Shown in pieces: positions 1-8,502 of a DNA stretch of 36,897 nt. The stretch is from NCBI GenBank assembly GCA_937875545.1, contig CALLYE010000057.1, positions 1-36,897 of the forward strand. The letters are read 5' to 3'. The notes below the pieces were generated by a model. The model searched no databases. It was not told the origin of the DNA and saw only the letters and a list, made by a program, of their open reading frames with translations. A program made the translations under genes and the position numbers. The stretch comes from DTU078 sp002397345. Lineage in GTDB: Bacteria; Bacillota; Clostridia; Oscillospirales; CAG-272. How positions within the stretch are numbered: position 1 is the stretch's first letter; the number at the start of each line of letters is the position of its first letter.

Positions 1-18
1 GCTGCCCTCGAGCTCCCG

Positions 19-39
19 CCAAGGGAAAAGTTCCCTTGG
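19..39. repeat. Perfect inverted repeat (9-bp arms)
   Basis: Arms CCAAGGGAA (19-27) and TTCCCTTGG (31-39) flank a 3-nt loop. It lies in the gene-free first 140 bases, downstream of the minus-strand gene at 141. There is no U-tract on either side, so I do not call a terminator; a dispersed hairpin repeat is more likely. Confidence 0.5.
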
Positions 40-92
40 AACCGCAAAAAATAACTAATATTTTTATGATTTTATAATACGGTGCTTTTGTA

Positions 93-117
93 AAATTTTC
101 AGCTATGCTGAAAATTT
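93..117. terminator. Possible terminator hairpin downstream of the small membrane protein gene
   Basis: A perfect 11-bp stem, AAATTTTCAGC (93-103) and GCTGAAAATTT (107-117), with a 3-nt loop sits 24 bases past the stop of the minus-strand gene. The stem end is A/T rich, so its own U run could serve, but no separate U-tract follows. Confidence 0.4.
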
Positions 118-140
118 AAAAGAACCATACCCTCGTTTCT

Positions 141-395
141 TTATGCAGTATTATCGGTGGTTTCGCCGTCCGTCACTGTGTCGGTGGTGTCCTGCGGAGC
201 GATGGCGGCATAAGCGAGCGCCGCGACATCCGACAGGTTACCGCTTTCGTTCGGACGGTCGATAATGCGTTTGACAGTCGCAAGCGTTATAATAACCGAA
301 AAGGTCAGCATAACCGCCGCGAATGTGGTGCGGCGCTCGGCGGCGCGCGCTCTGCGCGAGGGACTGTTGACCGGACGGTTGGAGTAAATAATCAT
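141..395 (-). CDS. Small single-pass membrane protein, unknown function
   Basis: An 84-residue protein that I do not recognise. It has a basic N-terminus (RPVNSPSRRARAAERR), one hydrophobic segment at about residues 24-43 that could span the membrane, and an acidic Thr/Asp-rich tail of about 40 residues. The basic-inside pattern suggests the tail is outside the cell. It diverges from the sulfate activation genes across a 56-bp gap. A weak -35/-10 pair (TTGAAA, TATTGT) can be read on the minus strand in that gap. Coding status rests on the membrane-protein-like pattern and the lack of a competing frame. Confidence 0.5.
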   Translation of the reverse strand: MIIYSNRPVNSPSRRARAAERRTTFAAVMLTFSVIITLATVKRIIDRPNESGNLSDVAALAYAAIAPQDTTDTVTDGETTDNTA

Positions 396-451
396 GTAAC
401 AGCCAGTCCTTTCTATTTATTATTACAATATATTAACCCGGAGTTTTTTCA

Positions 452-1837
452 ATGAATAAAAACATCTTTCCGATCGGACAATCTTTGAATACCGACGAGC
501 GGCGGGCGCTGACCGGTCAGCGCCCGATGGTATTGTGGTTCACCGGGTTGTCCGGTTCTGGTAAATCCACTATCGCGGCGGAGTGTGAGCGGCGGCTCGC
601 GGCGCTGGGATTTTCGGCATACATACTCGACGGCGACAATCTGCGCGCGGGCTTAAACGCCGGATTGGGCTTTTCACCCGCCGACCGCGCCGAGAACCTG
701 CGCCGTATCACCGAAGCCGCCTATCTGCTCGCCGACAGCGGTCAGATAGTGCTGGTTTCCGCGATTTCACCCACGCGCGCCGCCCGCGAAGCCGCGCGGG
801 AGCGTATCTCGCCACGCTGCGACTTCGTCGAGATTTATGTGAACGCCCCGCTCGAGGTTTGCGAGGCTCGCGATGTCAAGGGGCTGTATAGTCGGGCGCG
901 CAAGGGCGAGATCGCCGATTTCACGGGTATCTCGGCGCCCTATGAAGCGCCGGAGAATCCCGAGCTAATGCTCGATACCGCGGATTTAAGCCCCGGCGAA
1001 TGCGTCCACGCGGTGATCGCGCAGGTTGCGGAGCGGCAATATCTCTCCGTGATGCTTGACGCCGCGCTGCAGGCGGGCGATGCTATCATGGAGGTGTACG
1101 GCGGCGAAAACTTCGGTATCGAATACAAAGCCGACACCTCGCCGGTGACAATAGCCGATAAAAAAGCAAACGATATTATCGTCGATAAACTGCGCGGCGG
1201 GTTCCCATTCATTCCCGTGCTCGCCGAGGAGAGCGCAGACGATAAATCGCGGCTGTTTTCCCGTTATTGCTTCATCGTCGACCCGCTCGATGGCACAAAG
1301 GAATTCATCAGCCGCAACGGTGAATTCACCGTCAACATTGCGCTCGCTTTCGAGGGTAAACCTGTCGTAGGAGTAGTATATGTGCCCGCTGCGGACATAA
1401 TGTACAAATCCGTATGCGGCGGCGGCGCGTACCGTAAAAAATCCGGCGGCGGCTGGGAGCGCCTGCGCGTAAGCGACCGCACCGAGGGGCTTGTCGTTAT
1501 GCGCAGCCGATCACACGGCGACCCAAGAGAAGAAGAGTTAATTAATCAAAATAAAAATAGAATCACGCATACCGTCAGCGCGGGCAGCTCGCTCAAGGGC
1601 TGCGCGATAGCGGTTGGCGAAGCGGATGTCTACATGCGTTTCGGACCCACAATGGAATGGGACACCGCTGCCATGCAGTGCGTCTGTGAGGAAGCGGGCG
1701 CGATAATGCGCCAGACCGACGGCACGCCGCTGACATATAACCGCGCAAACTCGCTAAACGAAAAAGGCTTTTATATTATAAACCGTCCGGAAAATGACTT
1801 TATTGCGAATACATCGCTAATTGGAGAAATAAAATAA
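452..1837 (+). CDS. cysC: Fused adenylylsulfate kinase (CysC) and 3'(2'),5'-bisphosphate nucleotidase (CysQ)
   Basis: A 461-residue two-domain cytoplasmic protein. Residues 1-195 match APS kinase, which phosphorylates adenylylsulfate to PAPS: P-loop GLSGSGKST at 32-40, the DGDN motif near 60, and a lid containing KGLYSRARKGEI. Residues 198-455 match the CysQ branch of the inositol monophosphatase family, which dephosphorylates PAP to AMP. Metal-site motifs are AEES, DPLDGTKEF and WDTAA. Both active sites look intact. CysC is more often alone or fused to CysN, so this pairing is uncommon; it joins making PAPS with removing the product left after sulfate transfer. The start has GGAG (440-443) nine bases upstream. 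cysD follows one base after the stop. Confidence 0.9.
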   Translation: MNKNIFPIGQSLNTDERRALTGQRPMVLWFTGLSGSGKSTIAAECERRLAALGFSAYILDGDNLRAGLNAGLGFSPADRAENLRRITEAAYLLADSGQIVLVSAISPTRAAREAARERISPRCDFVEIYVNAPLEVCEARDVKGLYSRARKGEIADFTGISAPYEAPENPELMLDTADLSPGECVHAVIAQVAERQYLSVMLDAALQAGDAIMEVYGGENFGIEYKADTSPVTIADKKANDIIVDKLRGGFPFIPVLAEESADDKSRLFSRYCFIVDPLDGTKEFISRNGEFTVNIALAFEGKPVVGVVYVPAADIMYKSVCGGGAYRKKSGGGWERLRVSDRTEGLVVMRSRSHGDPREEELINQNKNRITHTVSAGSSLKGCAIAVGEADVYMRFGPTMEWDTAAMQCVCEEAGAIMRQTDGTPLTYNRANSLNEKGFYIINRPENDFIANTSLIGEIK

Positions 1838-1838
1838 A

Positions 1839-2738
1839 ATGGAAAACAATCGTGAAGAAAATTATCTTGACAAGCTGGAAGCGCGGAGCGTGCATATCCT
1901 GCGCGAGGCGTATGTTAATTTTAAGAACCTTTGTATGCTCTGGTCGATAGGCAAGGACAGCACGGTGCTGCTTTGTCTGGCGCGAAAAGCGTTTTTCGGG
2001 CATGTGCCCTTCCCGCTGGTGCATATTGATACGCATTATAAAATACCCGAGATGATCGAATACCGCGACAGGCTGGCGCGGGAGTGGAAGCTGGATATGA
2101 TCTACGGCGAGAATCGCGAGGCGCTCGATGCCCGCCGCACCTTCCCCGACGGCAATGCCACGCGCATCGAGTGCTGCCGCGCGCTCAAGACCGACGCGCT
2201 GCGCAACACGCTCTCGGGCGAATGGACGCGCTACCGTATGAATCACGCCACAGGGCAATACGAGCAGGATAAAAACCGCGAACCCTTCACCGGCGTTATA
2301 GTCGGTGTGCGCGCGGATGAAGAGGGCAGCCGCTCAAAGGAACGTTATTTTTCACCGCGCGATAAGCACAGCGACTGGGATGTCGGCGATCAGCCGCCCG
2401 AATTTTGGGGGCAGTATAAAACCGACTTCGCGCCCGGCACGCATGTCCGCATCCATCCGCTGCTCGATTGGACAGAGCTTGACGTGTGGGAATACATACG
2501 ACGCGAAGGCGTGCCCGTCGTGTCGCTGTACTTTAATCAGGGCGGTGGTACGCGCTACCGTTCGTTGGGCTGTTATCCGTGTACCAAACCGGTGCAGTCG
2601 GACGCTTCCAGCTTAGATGAAATTATCGAAGAACTTAAAACAGGGAAATTCGCCAATATAGCGGAACGCTCCGGGCGGGAGCAGGACAAAGAGGACGGCG
2701 GAGGTTTGGAAGAACTGCGCAAGGGCGGATATATGTGA
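1839..2738 (+). CDS. cysD: Sulfate adenylyltransferase subunit 2 (CysD-like)
   Basis: A 299-residue protein of the PAPS reductase/CysD family. CysD makes APS from ATP and sulfate, normally with the GTPase CysN. Visible marks are a PP-loop variant SIGKDST at 36-42, IDTHYKIPEMIEYRD, WTELDVWEYI, and the C-terminal AERSGREQDKED and GYM that fit CysD better than CysH. It begins one base after the CysC-CysQ stop, so the two are surely co-transcribed. No cysN is present in the window. The catalytic partner may be elsewhere, or the protein may act differently. The assignment to CysD rather than another PP-loop sulfur enzyme is fairly secure. Confidence 0.85.
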   Translation: MENNREENYLDKLEARSVHILREAYVNFKNLCMLWSIGKDSTVLLCLARKAFFGHVPFPLVHIDTHYKIPEMIEYRDRLAREWKLDMIYGENREALDARRTFPDGNATRIECCRALKTDALRNTLSGEWTRYRMNHATGQYEQDKNREPFTGVIVGVRADEEGSRSKERYFSPRDKHSDWDVGDQPPEFWGQYKTDFAPGTHVRIHPLLDWTELDVWEYIRREGVPVVSLYFNQGGGTRYRSLGCYPCTKPVQSDASSLDEIIEELKTGKFANIAERSGREQDKEDGGGLEELRKGGYM

Positions 2739-2874
2739 TAAACGCGGCAATAAACGCGAAGTTTTGAGTTATGGCACTGGAATCAAGTGACAACAGTAAT
2801 TATTATAATTATAAAAATATACACAACATAAAATTAGTGTTTCACTTTATATGGTGAAGATGTAGAAATTGTTG

Positions 2875-2903
2875 TTGACAAGAAATGAAGGTTATGATAT
2901 AAT
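2875..2903 (+). promoter_or_regulatory. Consensus sigma-A promoter of the solute-binding protein gene
   Basis: TTGACA (2875-2880), a 17-bp spacer and TATAAT (2898-2903) match the sigma-A consensus at every position. The transcript would start near 2910, about 30 nt before the start codon. The 2739-2874 stretch holds nothing else recognised. Confidence 0.9.
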
Positions 2904-2939
2904 TTAATTGCATTAATGATTAACAGGAGAATCGCCAAG

Positions 2940-4433
2940 ATGAACAGTTCTAATTTAATAAAACGTATTGTTGCGGCTATGCTGGCAGGCATCATTATGC
3001 TCGGCATCTTCGCGTGCGCTGACAACAAAAAAGCACCGGGTAATGAAACCGCGGGTGAAACCGAACCGGGAACAGAAAAACTGTATGCCGACGATTTGCC
3101 GGAAACCATGGATTTCGGCGGTCAGAAGATCCGGTTCATCACATTCCAGCAAAATAAAGACACGCGTTCGATCGACATAAAAGAAGGCGAGCAGGACACT
3201 GGCGATATCATAAACGAGTCGATATGGAAACGCAACCAGGCGATTGAAGAGCGCCTTGGCATTGACATTTCGCTTGAAAAAGAAACCGGTATGAACAACC
3301 TCGCACCGGCAATCGATAAGATGATCAAAGCGAATGACGACGAGTATGACATAGTCGTCGGTCACGCGCGTTTTGATATCCAGCTTGCCTCGAACGGATA
3401 TTTAAAAAATCTCTCCAAACTGCCCAATGTCGACTTTACAAAGCCGTATTGGAGCCAGATGTATATGAGCGAGATCGCATATAAAAACGTCAACTACTGG
3501 TCGACGGGCGATATTACCCTCGGATATATCTCTACCATTTACTGTATGTTTGTCAACTCCAAGGTGTGGAACGATATTTACAGCGATCAAACCGTATACG
3601 ATCTGGTCAACTCCGGCGCGTGGACGCTCGATAAGCTCAGGGAATTATCGGTCGGCGCGTACAGCGATTTGAACGGCGACAGCGTCGCGGATGAAAAGGA
3701 CTGTTTCGGCTTTGCGATGCAGCAGGGTCACGTCCTCAACGGCATGGCGTTCGCGTCGGGCGTGCAGTATAACAACCGCGACAATGAAGGCAACATAATT
3801 ATTACTGTCAACAGCGAACACACCATCGATGTGTTCAATAAACTTTACGAATTGTTCTTCAACTCCGGCAACGCTACGCTGCTGCTTGCCAACGATAAAT
3901 ATGACAATACGGCGCTCGCGATGTTCGTCGACGATCGTCTGCTGTTCTTCCCCTCCACTTTTGGCACATCCGAAAACGAGAAGATGCGCGCGATGGAGAC
4001 TGACTTTTACATAATCCCGCTGCCCAAATATGACGACGCGCAGCCCAAATACGTTGTGAACCAGTATGACGGCGTTCCGCTTTATGGTGTACCGATCACA
4101 GTTTCGCCCGCAAACCTGGAAACCATTGGCGCGACAATGGAAGCGCTGGCGTCAATGTCGAGTACGATGGTCACGCCCGTTTATTATGACCTTGCGCTTA
4201 AGAACAAATATTCACGCGATGAGCAGTCCGCGGCGATGCTCGACCTTATCCATGACAGCATCACAACCAACTTCGTGTTTACCTGGGGCGATCAGGTGGG
4301 CGGTATGCTCAACCTGTTCTATGATAATATCAAAAACGCCAAGTTTGCCTCGGTGCTTGCCAAATATACAAAGACATGGGATAAAGGTCTTGAAAAGCTT
4401 ATCACCAAGCTGGAAAAATACGTAGACATGTAA
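2940..4433 (+). CDS. Extracellular solute-binding lipoprotein (ABC transporter, probably sugar type)
   Basis: A secreted lipoprotein of about 497 residues. The start at 2940 is preferred over 2916 because AGGAG lies ten bases upstream and it gives a classical signal: basic MNSSNLIKR, a hydrophobic core, then lipobox GIFAC, followed by a charged linker. The mature part resembles family 1 solute-binding proteins (two-lobed, often sugar binders), with repeated aromatic segments such as YWSQMYMSE and a hinge-like SPANLETIGATMEAL. It stands alone: no permease or ATPase for it lies nearby, so it must use a distant transporter or serve as a receptor. The ligand cannot be told from sequence. Confidence 0.8.
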   Translation: MNSSNLIKRIVAAMLAGIIMLGIFACADNKKAPGNETAGETEPGTEKLYADDLPETMDFGGQKIRFITFQQNKDTRSIDIKEGEQDTGDIINESIWKRNQAIEERLGIDISLEKETGMNNLAPAIDKMIKANDDEYDIVVGHARFDIQLASNGYLKNLSKLPNVDFTKPYWSQMYMSEIAYKNVNYWSTGDITLGYISTIYCMFVNSKVWNDIYSDQTVYDLVNSGAWTLDKLRELSVGAYSDLNGDSVADEKDCFGFAMQQGHVLNGMAFASGVQYNNRDNEGNIIITVNSEHTIDVFNKLYELFFNSGNATLLLANDKYDNTALAMFVDDRLLFFPSTFGTSENEKMRAMETDFYIIPLPKYDDAQPKYVVNQYDGVPLYGVPITVSPANLETIGATMEALASMSSTMVTPVYYDLALKNKYSRDEQSAAMLDLIHDSITTNFVFTWGDQVGGMLNLFYDNIKNAKFASVLAKYTKTWDKGLEKLITKLEKYVDM

Positions 4434-4444
4434 AATATCAGAAA

Positions 4445-4490
4445 TACGCCGGGGGTGTTAGTGTGTAAGCACACCGAGCACCCCAAAACT
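4445..4490. repeat. Structured hairpin repeat, copy 1 (TTA/CGAG internal loop)
   Basis: GGGGTG (4452-4457) pairs with CACCCC (4479-4484) and GTGTG (4461-4465) with CACAC (4470-4474). Between the two stems is an internal loop TTA opposite CGAG. Outer bases TCAGAAATAC (4438-4447) and GTATTTCTGA (4494-4503) pair as well. A related copy in the opposite orientation is at 9967-10007. Confidence 0.65.
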
Positions 4491-4522
4491 CCTGTATTTC
4501 TGAAATTTATATAAAAAACCGA

Positions 4523-4561
4523 GCCGCCGATGTGAAAAATAACACATCAGCGGCTTTATTT
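4523..4561 (+). terminator. Rho-independent terminator after the solute-binding protein gene
   Basis: GCCGCCGATGTG (4523-4534) pairs with CACATCAGCGGC (4543-4554) with one C:A mismatch around an 8-nt A-rich loop, followed by TTTATTT. The A run before the stem means it may also serve the convergent tex gene. Confidence 0.8.
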
Positions 4562-4622
4562 ATTTGATTGCGGGAGTTTAGGGAAACCTTATTTCCCCGA
4601 AGTCATCTCTGTACCTCCCCCG

Positions 4623-6773
4623 TTATTTCATCGTCAGCGCGATGCGCTTTTTTTGTATGTCCACGCTCTTTATCCGAACGGTGACGACGTCGCCGACGGC
4701 AAGCACCTCCGAGGGGTGTTTTATATAGCGGTTCGTGATCTCAGATACATGCACAAGTCCGTCCTGATGCACTCCGATATCCACGAACGCGCCGAAATCG
4801 ATGACGTTGCGCACCGTGCCGGTCATAACCATGCCGGGTGTCAGGTCGGCGATGTCCATAACGTCGTCGCGCAGTACAGGCGGCGGCAGCGAGTCACGCA
4901 CGTCGCGCCCGGGTTTTTCAAGCTCGGCGATAATATCGCGAAGCGTCGGTTCGCCTATGCCGAGTGACTCGGCAAGCTTTGCCATGCCGAAACGCTCGGC
5001 GTTGGAACGCAGCTCGCGCAATTTGTTTTGGCGAACATCGTCGGCTGTATAGCTGAACTTGCCGAGCAGCAGCTTTGCCGGTTCATACGATTCGGGATGC
5101 ACGCCTGTGTTGTCTAGTATCTCATTTGAGCCGGAGACACGCAGGAAACCCGCGCATTGCTCGAACGCCTTCGCGCCGATCCGCGGCACGCGCAATATCT
5201 CCGCGCGCGAGTTGAACTCCCCGTTTTCTTCGCGGTATTTGACGATGTTCTTCGCTGATGCCGCCCCGATACCCGCTATATGCGAAAGCAGCGCGTGGCT
5301 CGCGGTGTTGATATCCACGCCCACGCTGTTGACGCAGTCCTCGATAACGCCCGCAAGCGCCTCATCGAGCCGCGCGGGTTTCATATCGTGCTGATATTGC
5401 CCCACACCGATGGATTTGGGATCGATTTTAACCAGCTCGGCGAGCGGATCTTGCAGCCGACGCGCAATCGAAACGGCGCTGCGCTGTGTGGCATCGAAAT
5501 CGGGGAATTCATCCGCCGCCAGCTTCGACGCGGAGTAAACAGACGCGCCCGCTTCGCTGACCATGGCGTATTTCACCGGCTCGGGGATTTCACGCAGTAC
5601 GCCCGCGATAAAAATCTCGCTCTCTTTAGACGCGGTGCCGTTGCCGATGGCAATGATCTCGATTTTATGCTCGCGAATCAGCTTTTTAACCACACGGGCA
5701 GATTCCTCGATGCGTTCCTGCGGCTTTGTCGGATATATTACGGCGGTGTCGAGCACCTTGCCCGTTTTGTCCACGACCGCCAGCTTGCAGCCGGTGCGGT
5801 ATCCGGGGTCAAGCCCCAATGCGACCTTGCCTTTTACAGGCGCCGCCATGAGCAGGTGCTTGAGGTTGTCGGAAAACAGCTTTATAGCGCTCTCGCTCGC
5901 CTTATCGGTGAGCGCGGCGCGCAGCTCGCGTTCCACCGAGGGCGCGATAAGCCGCTCGTAACCGTCGACGATCGCGGCGGCGACATGGCTGAACACCGGG
6001 CTGGACGGCTCGGTTATCACCTGCGCAAACAAATAGTTGAGGATTATATCGCGCTCCACATCAAGGGCGACGCGCACAACCTCGCGGCTTTCGGCGCGGT
6101 TCAACGCCAAAACGCGGTGCTCGGGTATGGCGGGCAGCTTTTCGGTGTAGTCGTAATACATCGTGTAGGTGCCGTCTTTGTCCTCGCCGCATTGTTTTGA
6201 GGTTATCGTGCCGTATTCGAAGGTCAGCGCGCGGATTTCCTTACGGTAGTCGGCATTGTCGGATATATCTTCGGCAATGATGTCGCGCGCGCCCGCAAAC
6301 GCAGCTTCGGCGTCGGGGACGCCCTTTTCCTCGCTGATAAACCGCGCGGCAAGCTCGTCAAGCGCAGGGTCATAGGATTTTTCCTGCATGAGCAGCGTCA
6401 GCGCCAGATCCTCCAGTCCCCGTTCGCGGGCAATAGACGCGCGTGTCTTGCGGCGGGGCTTGAACGGGCGGTATATGTCCTCGATCTCGGTCAGGATGGC
6501 GGCGTTATCCAGCGCGGCTTCAAGCTCGGGCGTCAGTTTGCCCTGTTCTTCGATGGCGGTGCGAACCTCGGCGCGGCGCTTGTCCAGCGAGCGCAGATAG
6601 GTAAGCCGCTCGTCGAGCGCGCGCAGCGCGGTGTCGTCGAGCGAGCCGGTGACCTCCTTGCGGTAGCGCGCGATGAAGGGGATGGTGTTGCCCTCGTCGA
6701 TGAGCGCAACGGTGCGCTCCACGCGGTCGCGGGAGATGGAAAGCTCGGTTGAAAGAGCGGCGATTATATCCAT
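4623..6773 (-). CDS. tex: Tex family RNA-binding transcription accessory protein
   Basis: A 716-residue cytoplasmic protein with the complete Tex architecture: a helical N-terminal region (FIARYRKEVTGSLDD near residue 34), a YqgF-like RNase H-fold domain beginning near residue 316 (LGLDPGYRTGCKLAVVD), helix-hairpin-helix units (IAGIGAASAKNIV, PRIGAKAFEQ), and a C-terminal S1 domain from about 644 (GMVMTGTVRNVIDFGAFVDI). Tex binds nucleic acid and affects transcription and expression of diverse genes. Length is normal for the family. It is convergent with the solute-binding protein gene and lies 110 bp downstream of the amidase gene on the same strand. Confidence 0.95.
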   Translation of the reverse strand: MDIIAALSTELSISRDRVERTVALIDEGNTIPFIARYRKEVTGSLDDTALRALDERLTYLRSLDKRRAEVRTAIEEQGKLTPELEAALDNAAILTEIEDIYRPFKPRRKTRASIARERGLEDLALTLLMQEKSYDPALDELAARFISEEKGVPDAEAAFAGARDIIAEDISDNADYRKEIRALTFEYGTITSKQCGEDKDGTYTMYYDYTEKLPAIPEHRVLALNRAESREVVRVALDVERDIILNYLFAQVITEPSSPVFSHVAAAIVDGYERLIAPSVERELRAALTDKASESAIKLFSDNLKHLLMAAPVKGKVALGLDPGYRTGCKLAVVDKTGKVLDTAVIYPTKPQERIEESARVVKKLIREHKIEIIAIGNGTASKESEIFIAGVLREIPEPVKYAMVSEAGASVYSASKLAADEFPDFDATQRSAVSIARRLQDPLAELVKIDPKSIGVGQYQHDMKPARLDEALAGVIEDCVNSVGVDINTASHALLSHIAGIGAASAKNIVKYREENGEFNSRAEILRVPRIGAKAFEQCAGFLRVSGSNEILDNTGVHPESYEPAKLLLGKFSYTADDVRQNKLRELRSNAERFGMAKLAESLGIGEPTLRDIIAELEKPGRDVRDSLPPPVLRDDVMDIADLTPGMVMTGTVRNVIDFGAFVDIGVHQDGLVHVSEITNRYIKHPSEVLAVGDVVTVRIKSVDIQKKRIALTMK

Positions 6774-6828
6774 ATATGTTTAACCTTTAAATTAAATTAT
6801 TAACGGCAGTTGATTTTGGGCATCTAAC

Positions 6829-6850
6829 GGCGGGATGAGGGCATCCCGCC
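6829..6850. terminator. GC-rich hairpin between the amidase and tex genes
   Basis: GGCGGGATG (6829-6837) and CATCCCGCC (6842-6850) form a perfect 9-bp stem with a 4-nt loop, 34 bases past the amidase stop. There is no U-tract, so termination is only a possibility. Confidence 0.4.
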
Positions 6851-6883
6851 TTGCGGGGATTGTGCTTTGGTAAATTCAAAACA

Positions 6884-7873
6884 TTACCCCCGCGCATTAA
6901 TATAATCGATAATCCCACGCACCGCTCCGGCGGTAAAATCGTCCCGCCATTTGTCGGAAAGCAGATTTCCGGCGTCAACGGCGTTCGTTATAAAGCCCAT
7001 TTCGATGAGCACCGACGGCATGGACAGCATTTTGGTGACATAATACGCTTCCGCCATGTTTTTGCCGATGACCGGCACCTCTGTTTTAAGCGACTCGCCC
7101 AGCGAGGTTGAAAGCGCCGACGCGTATTCGGTTGTGCCCGCCACCCCGCCGTCGTATAAGTATATACGCGTACCGCCGATTGCGGTGTCCTCGGTATAAG
7201 CGTCGCAATGGAGGGATATAAATAAATCAATATCGGGATGGGCGTTAACAAAATCGACGCGGTCGAAGGGGTTGAAAATATATTGGCTGTCGTCGGGTTT
7301 AACATCGTCGGGTCGGCTCATAATTACGGTGAAGCCCTGCTTCTCCAGCCGCGCGGCAAGCAGTAGAGCGATGTCGAGCGTCAACTCTTTCTCGGTTTTA
7401 TCGCCGAGCGTGGGCTTATATGTCGCGCCGGGGTCGTCGTAACCGTGGCCGGGGTCTATACAGACGATGTATGAGCTGTAATCCGTATCAGCAGTATCCG
7501 TCGGTATTACGCCGCCGGCAAACCCGTCGTCGCCCGCCGACGGAGCGGTCACCCTGCCCGCCGACAATGCGGGAACCGTCCCCTGCCCGCCGTTCGAAAA
7601 TATCACGGTGAGCAGTATCGCCAGTGCGACCGCGGCGAGCATAATGCCGCCGATCAGCTTGTAGGTATGGTAAATGCTTTTTTTACCGACCGGCTGTGAT
7701 GTTGGACGCGGCTGTTCCGGGCGGGTTTGCGTCGGCTGAGGTTTACCGGGTTTCGGCTGCGCGCCTGCCGCGCGTGCATGACGGATACGCCGGCGCAGGT
7801 ATTCTTCGCGGGTCAGCGGTCTGCCCCGCGGCGGTCGGGCGGGGGTTGTGTTTTCCTTCGGGTTGTTTTCCAT
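6884..7873 (-). CDS. Membrane-anchored N-acetylmuramoyl-L-alanine amidase (Amidase_3)
   Basis: A 329-residue protein that would cleave the amide bond between muramic acid and the peptide stem of peptidoglycan. Residues 1-70 are a disordered Arg/Pro/Gln-rich cytoplasmic tail, about 72-94 a transmembrane anchor, then a short linker and the zinc amidase domain from about 135. Expected zinc ligands are H143 (IDPGHG), E161 (TEKELTL) and H222 (SLHCDA), with catalytic E291 (LIEMGF). All are present, so it should be active outside the membrane. No clear ribosome binding site precedes the ATG. The basic N-terminal tail is unusual for the family. Confidence 0.88.
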   Translation of the reverse strand: MENNPKENTTPARPPRGRPLTREEYLRRRIRHARAAGAQPKPGKPQPTQTRPEQPRPTSQPVGKKSIYHTYKLIGGIMLAAVALAILLTVIFSNGGQGTVPALSAGRVTAPSAGDDGFAGGVIPTDTADTDYSSYIVCIDPGHGYDDPGATYKPTLGDKTEKELTLDIALLLAARLEKQGFTVIMSRPDDVKPDDSQYIFNPFDRVDFVNAHPDIDLFISLHCDAYTEDTAIGGTRIYLYDGGVAGTTEYASALSTSLGESLKTEVPVIGKNMAEAYYVTKMLSMPSVLIEMGFITNAVDAGNLLSDKWRDDFTAGAVRGIIDYINARG

Positions 7874-7904
7874 TTAAAATAAAAATTGTTTTTAACAAAT
7901 AGAT

Positions 7905-7944
7905 AAAAAAGAGGCGTGATGCTTCTTTTTTATAAGAAGCGTCA
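7905..7944 (-). terminator. Rho-independent terminator of the 110-residue protein gene
   Basis: On the minus strand an 11-bp stem (plus-strand TGATGCTTCTT at 7917-7927 with AAGAAGCGTCA at 7934-7944, one wobble) is followed by a six-U tract (plus-strand A run 7905-7910). It sits 31 bases past the gene's stop. Confidence 0.7.
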
Positions 7945-7974
7945 GCCCCGCCGCCGTATTAACGTGCAGTGGTT

Positions 7975-8307
7975 TCAGTTTAATTTGGTGTTGTCGCCGT
8001 CGAAACGCCGTATCTCCATTGGGATCTTATTATCTTCGGCGAAAGTGCGGAGCTTGCCCATATAATGGCGGAACTCCGGGTCGACGTCGGAACGGATCTC
8101 GATGGGTGCCGTCAGTTCGGTAGCTTCTGTGTCGGTGTCGATGATGATGACCTCGATAAGCTCCTTTTTCAGACCGAAGAACCTTTTAACCTCACGGTAA
8201 TCGTAGGTGATCTTCTTAATATTGGTGTTGTCAAGCCTGTGAAGATTATGCGTCTTATTTTCGTTATAAACAATATCGTTCTTGTGGATATTCAATGTTT
8301 CTTCCAT
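7975..8307 (-). CDS. Conserved-looking 110-residue cytoplasmic protein, unknown function
   Basis: I do not recognise this family. The protein has no signal peptide or membrane segment. It alternates short strands and charged turns (NIKKITYDYREVKRFFGLKK, then LIEVIIID, then IEIRS), ending in a helix (PEFRHYMGKLRTFAEDN) and a charged tail. That pattern would suit a small beta-rich fold with a terminal helix, such as a PH-like domain, but this is a guess from shape only. It is monocistronic, with a near-consensus promoter at 8352-8380, an AAGGGG ribosome site and its own terminator. Confidence 0.7.
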   Translation of the reverse strand: MEETLNIHKNDIVYNENKTHNLHRLDNTNIKKITYDYREVKRFFGLKKELIEVIIIDTDTEATELTAPIEIRSDVDPEFRHYMGKLRTFAEDNKIPMEIRRFDGDNTKLN

Positions 8308-8351
8308 GCCGGCTGCCCCTTTCGTTTAATAAATATAATTCATCAGTGGAT

Positions 8352-8380
8352 ATGATAACACAGACTGTGCGGAATGTCAA
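8352..8380 (-). promoter_or_regulatory. Sigma-A promoter of the 110-residue protein gene
   Basis: On the minus strand TTGACA (plus 8375-8380), a 17-bp spacer and TATCAT (plus 8352-8357). The start codon lies about 45 bases downstream. It is back to back with the proA promoter. Confidence 0.8.
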
Positions 8381-8446
8381 GCAATACGGGCGGTCAGAGG
8401 CGTATTTTTACGGTATTTTTTCATCGCGAAAGCCGACAAGGGTTCC

Positions 8447-8475
8447 TTGACTTTAACATGTTACAGTGATATAAT
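8447..8475 (+). promoter_or_regulatory. Sigma-A promoter of proA
   Basis: TTGACT (8447-8452), a 17-bp spacer and TATAAT (8470-8475). The transcript would start near 8482, about 20 nt before the ATG. The short leader leaves no room for a riboswitch or T-box. Confidence 0.85.
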
Positions 8476-8502
8476 CATGCTAATAAAAACTGGAGATAAT
8501 AA

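Noticed and set aside
5280..6200. A long open frame on the plus strand antisense to tex
   Set aside because: It lies wholly inside a well-supported tex gene, is rich in Arg/His as GC-rich antisense frames are, and has no ribosome site or family signature.
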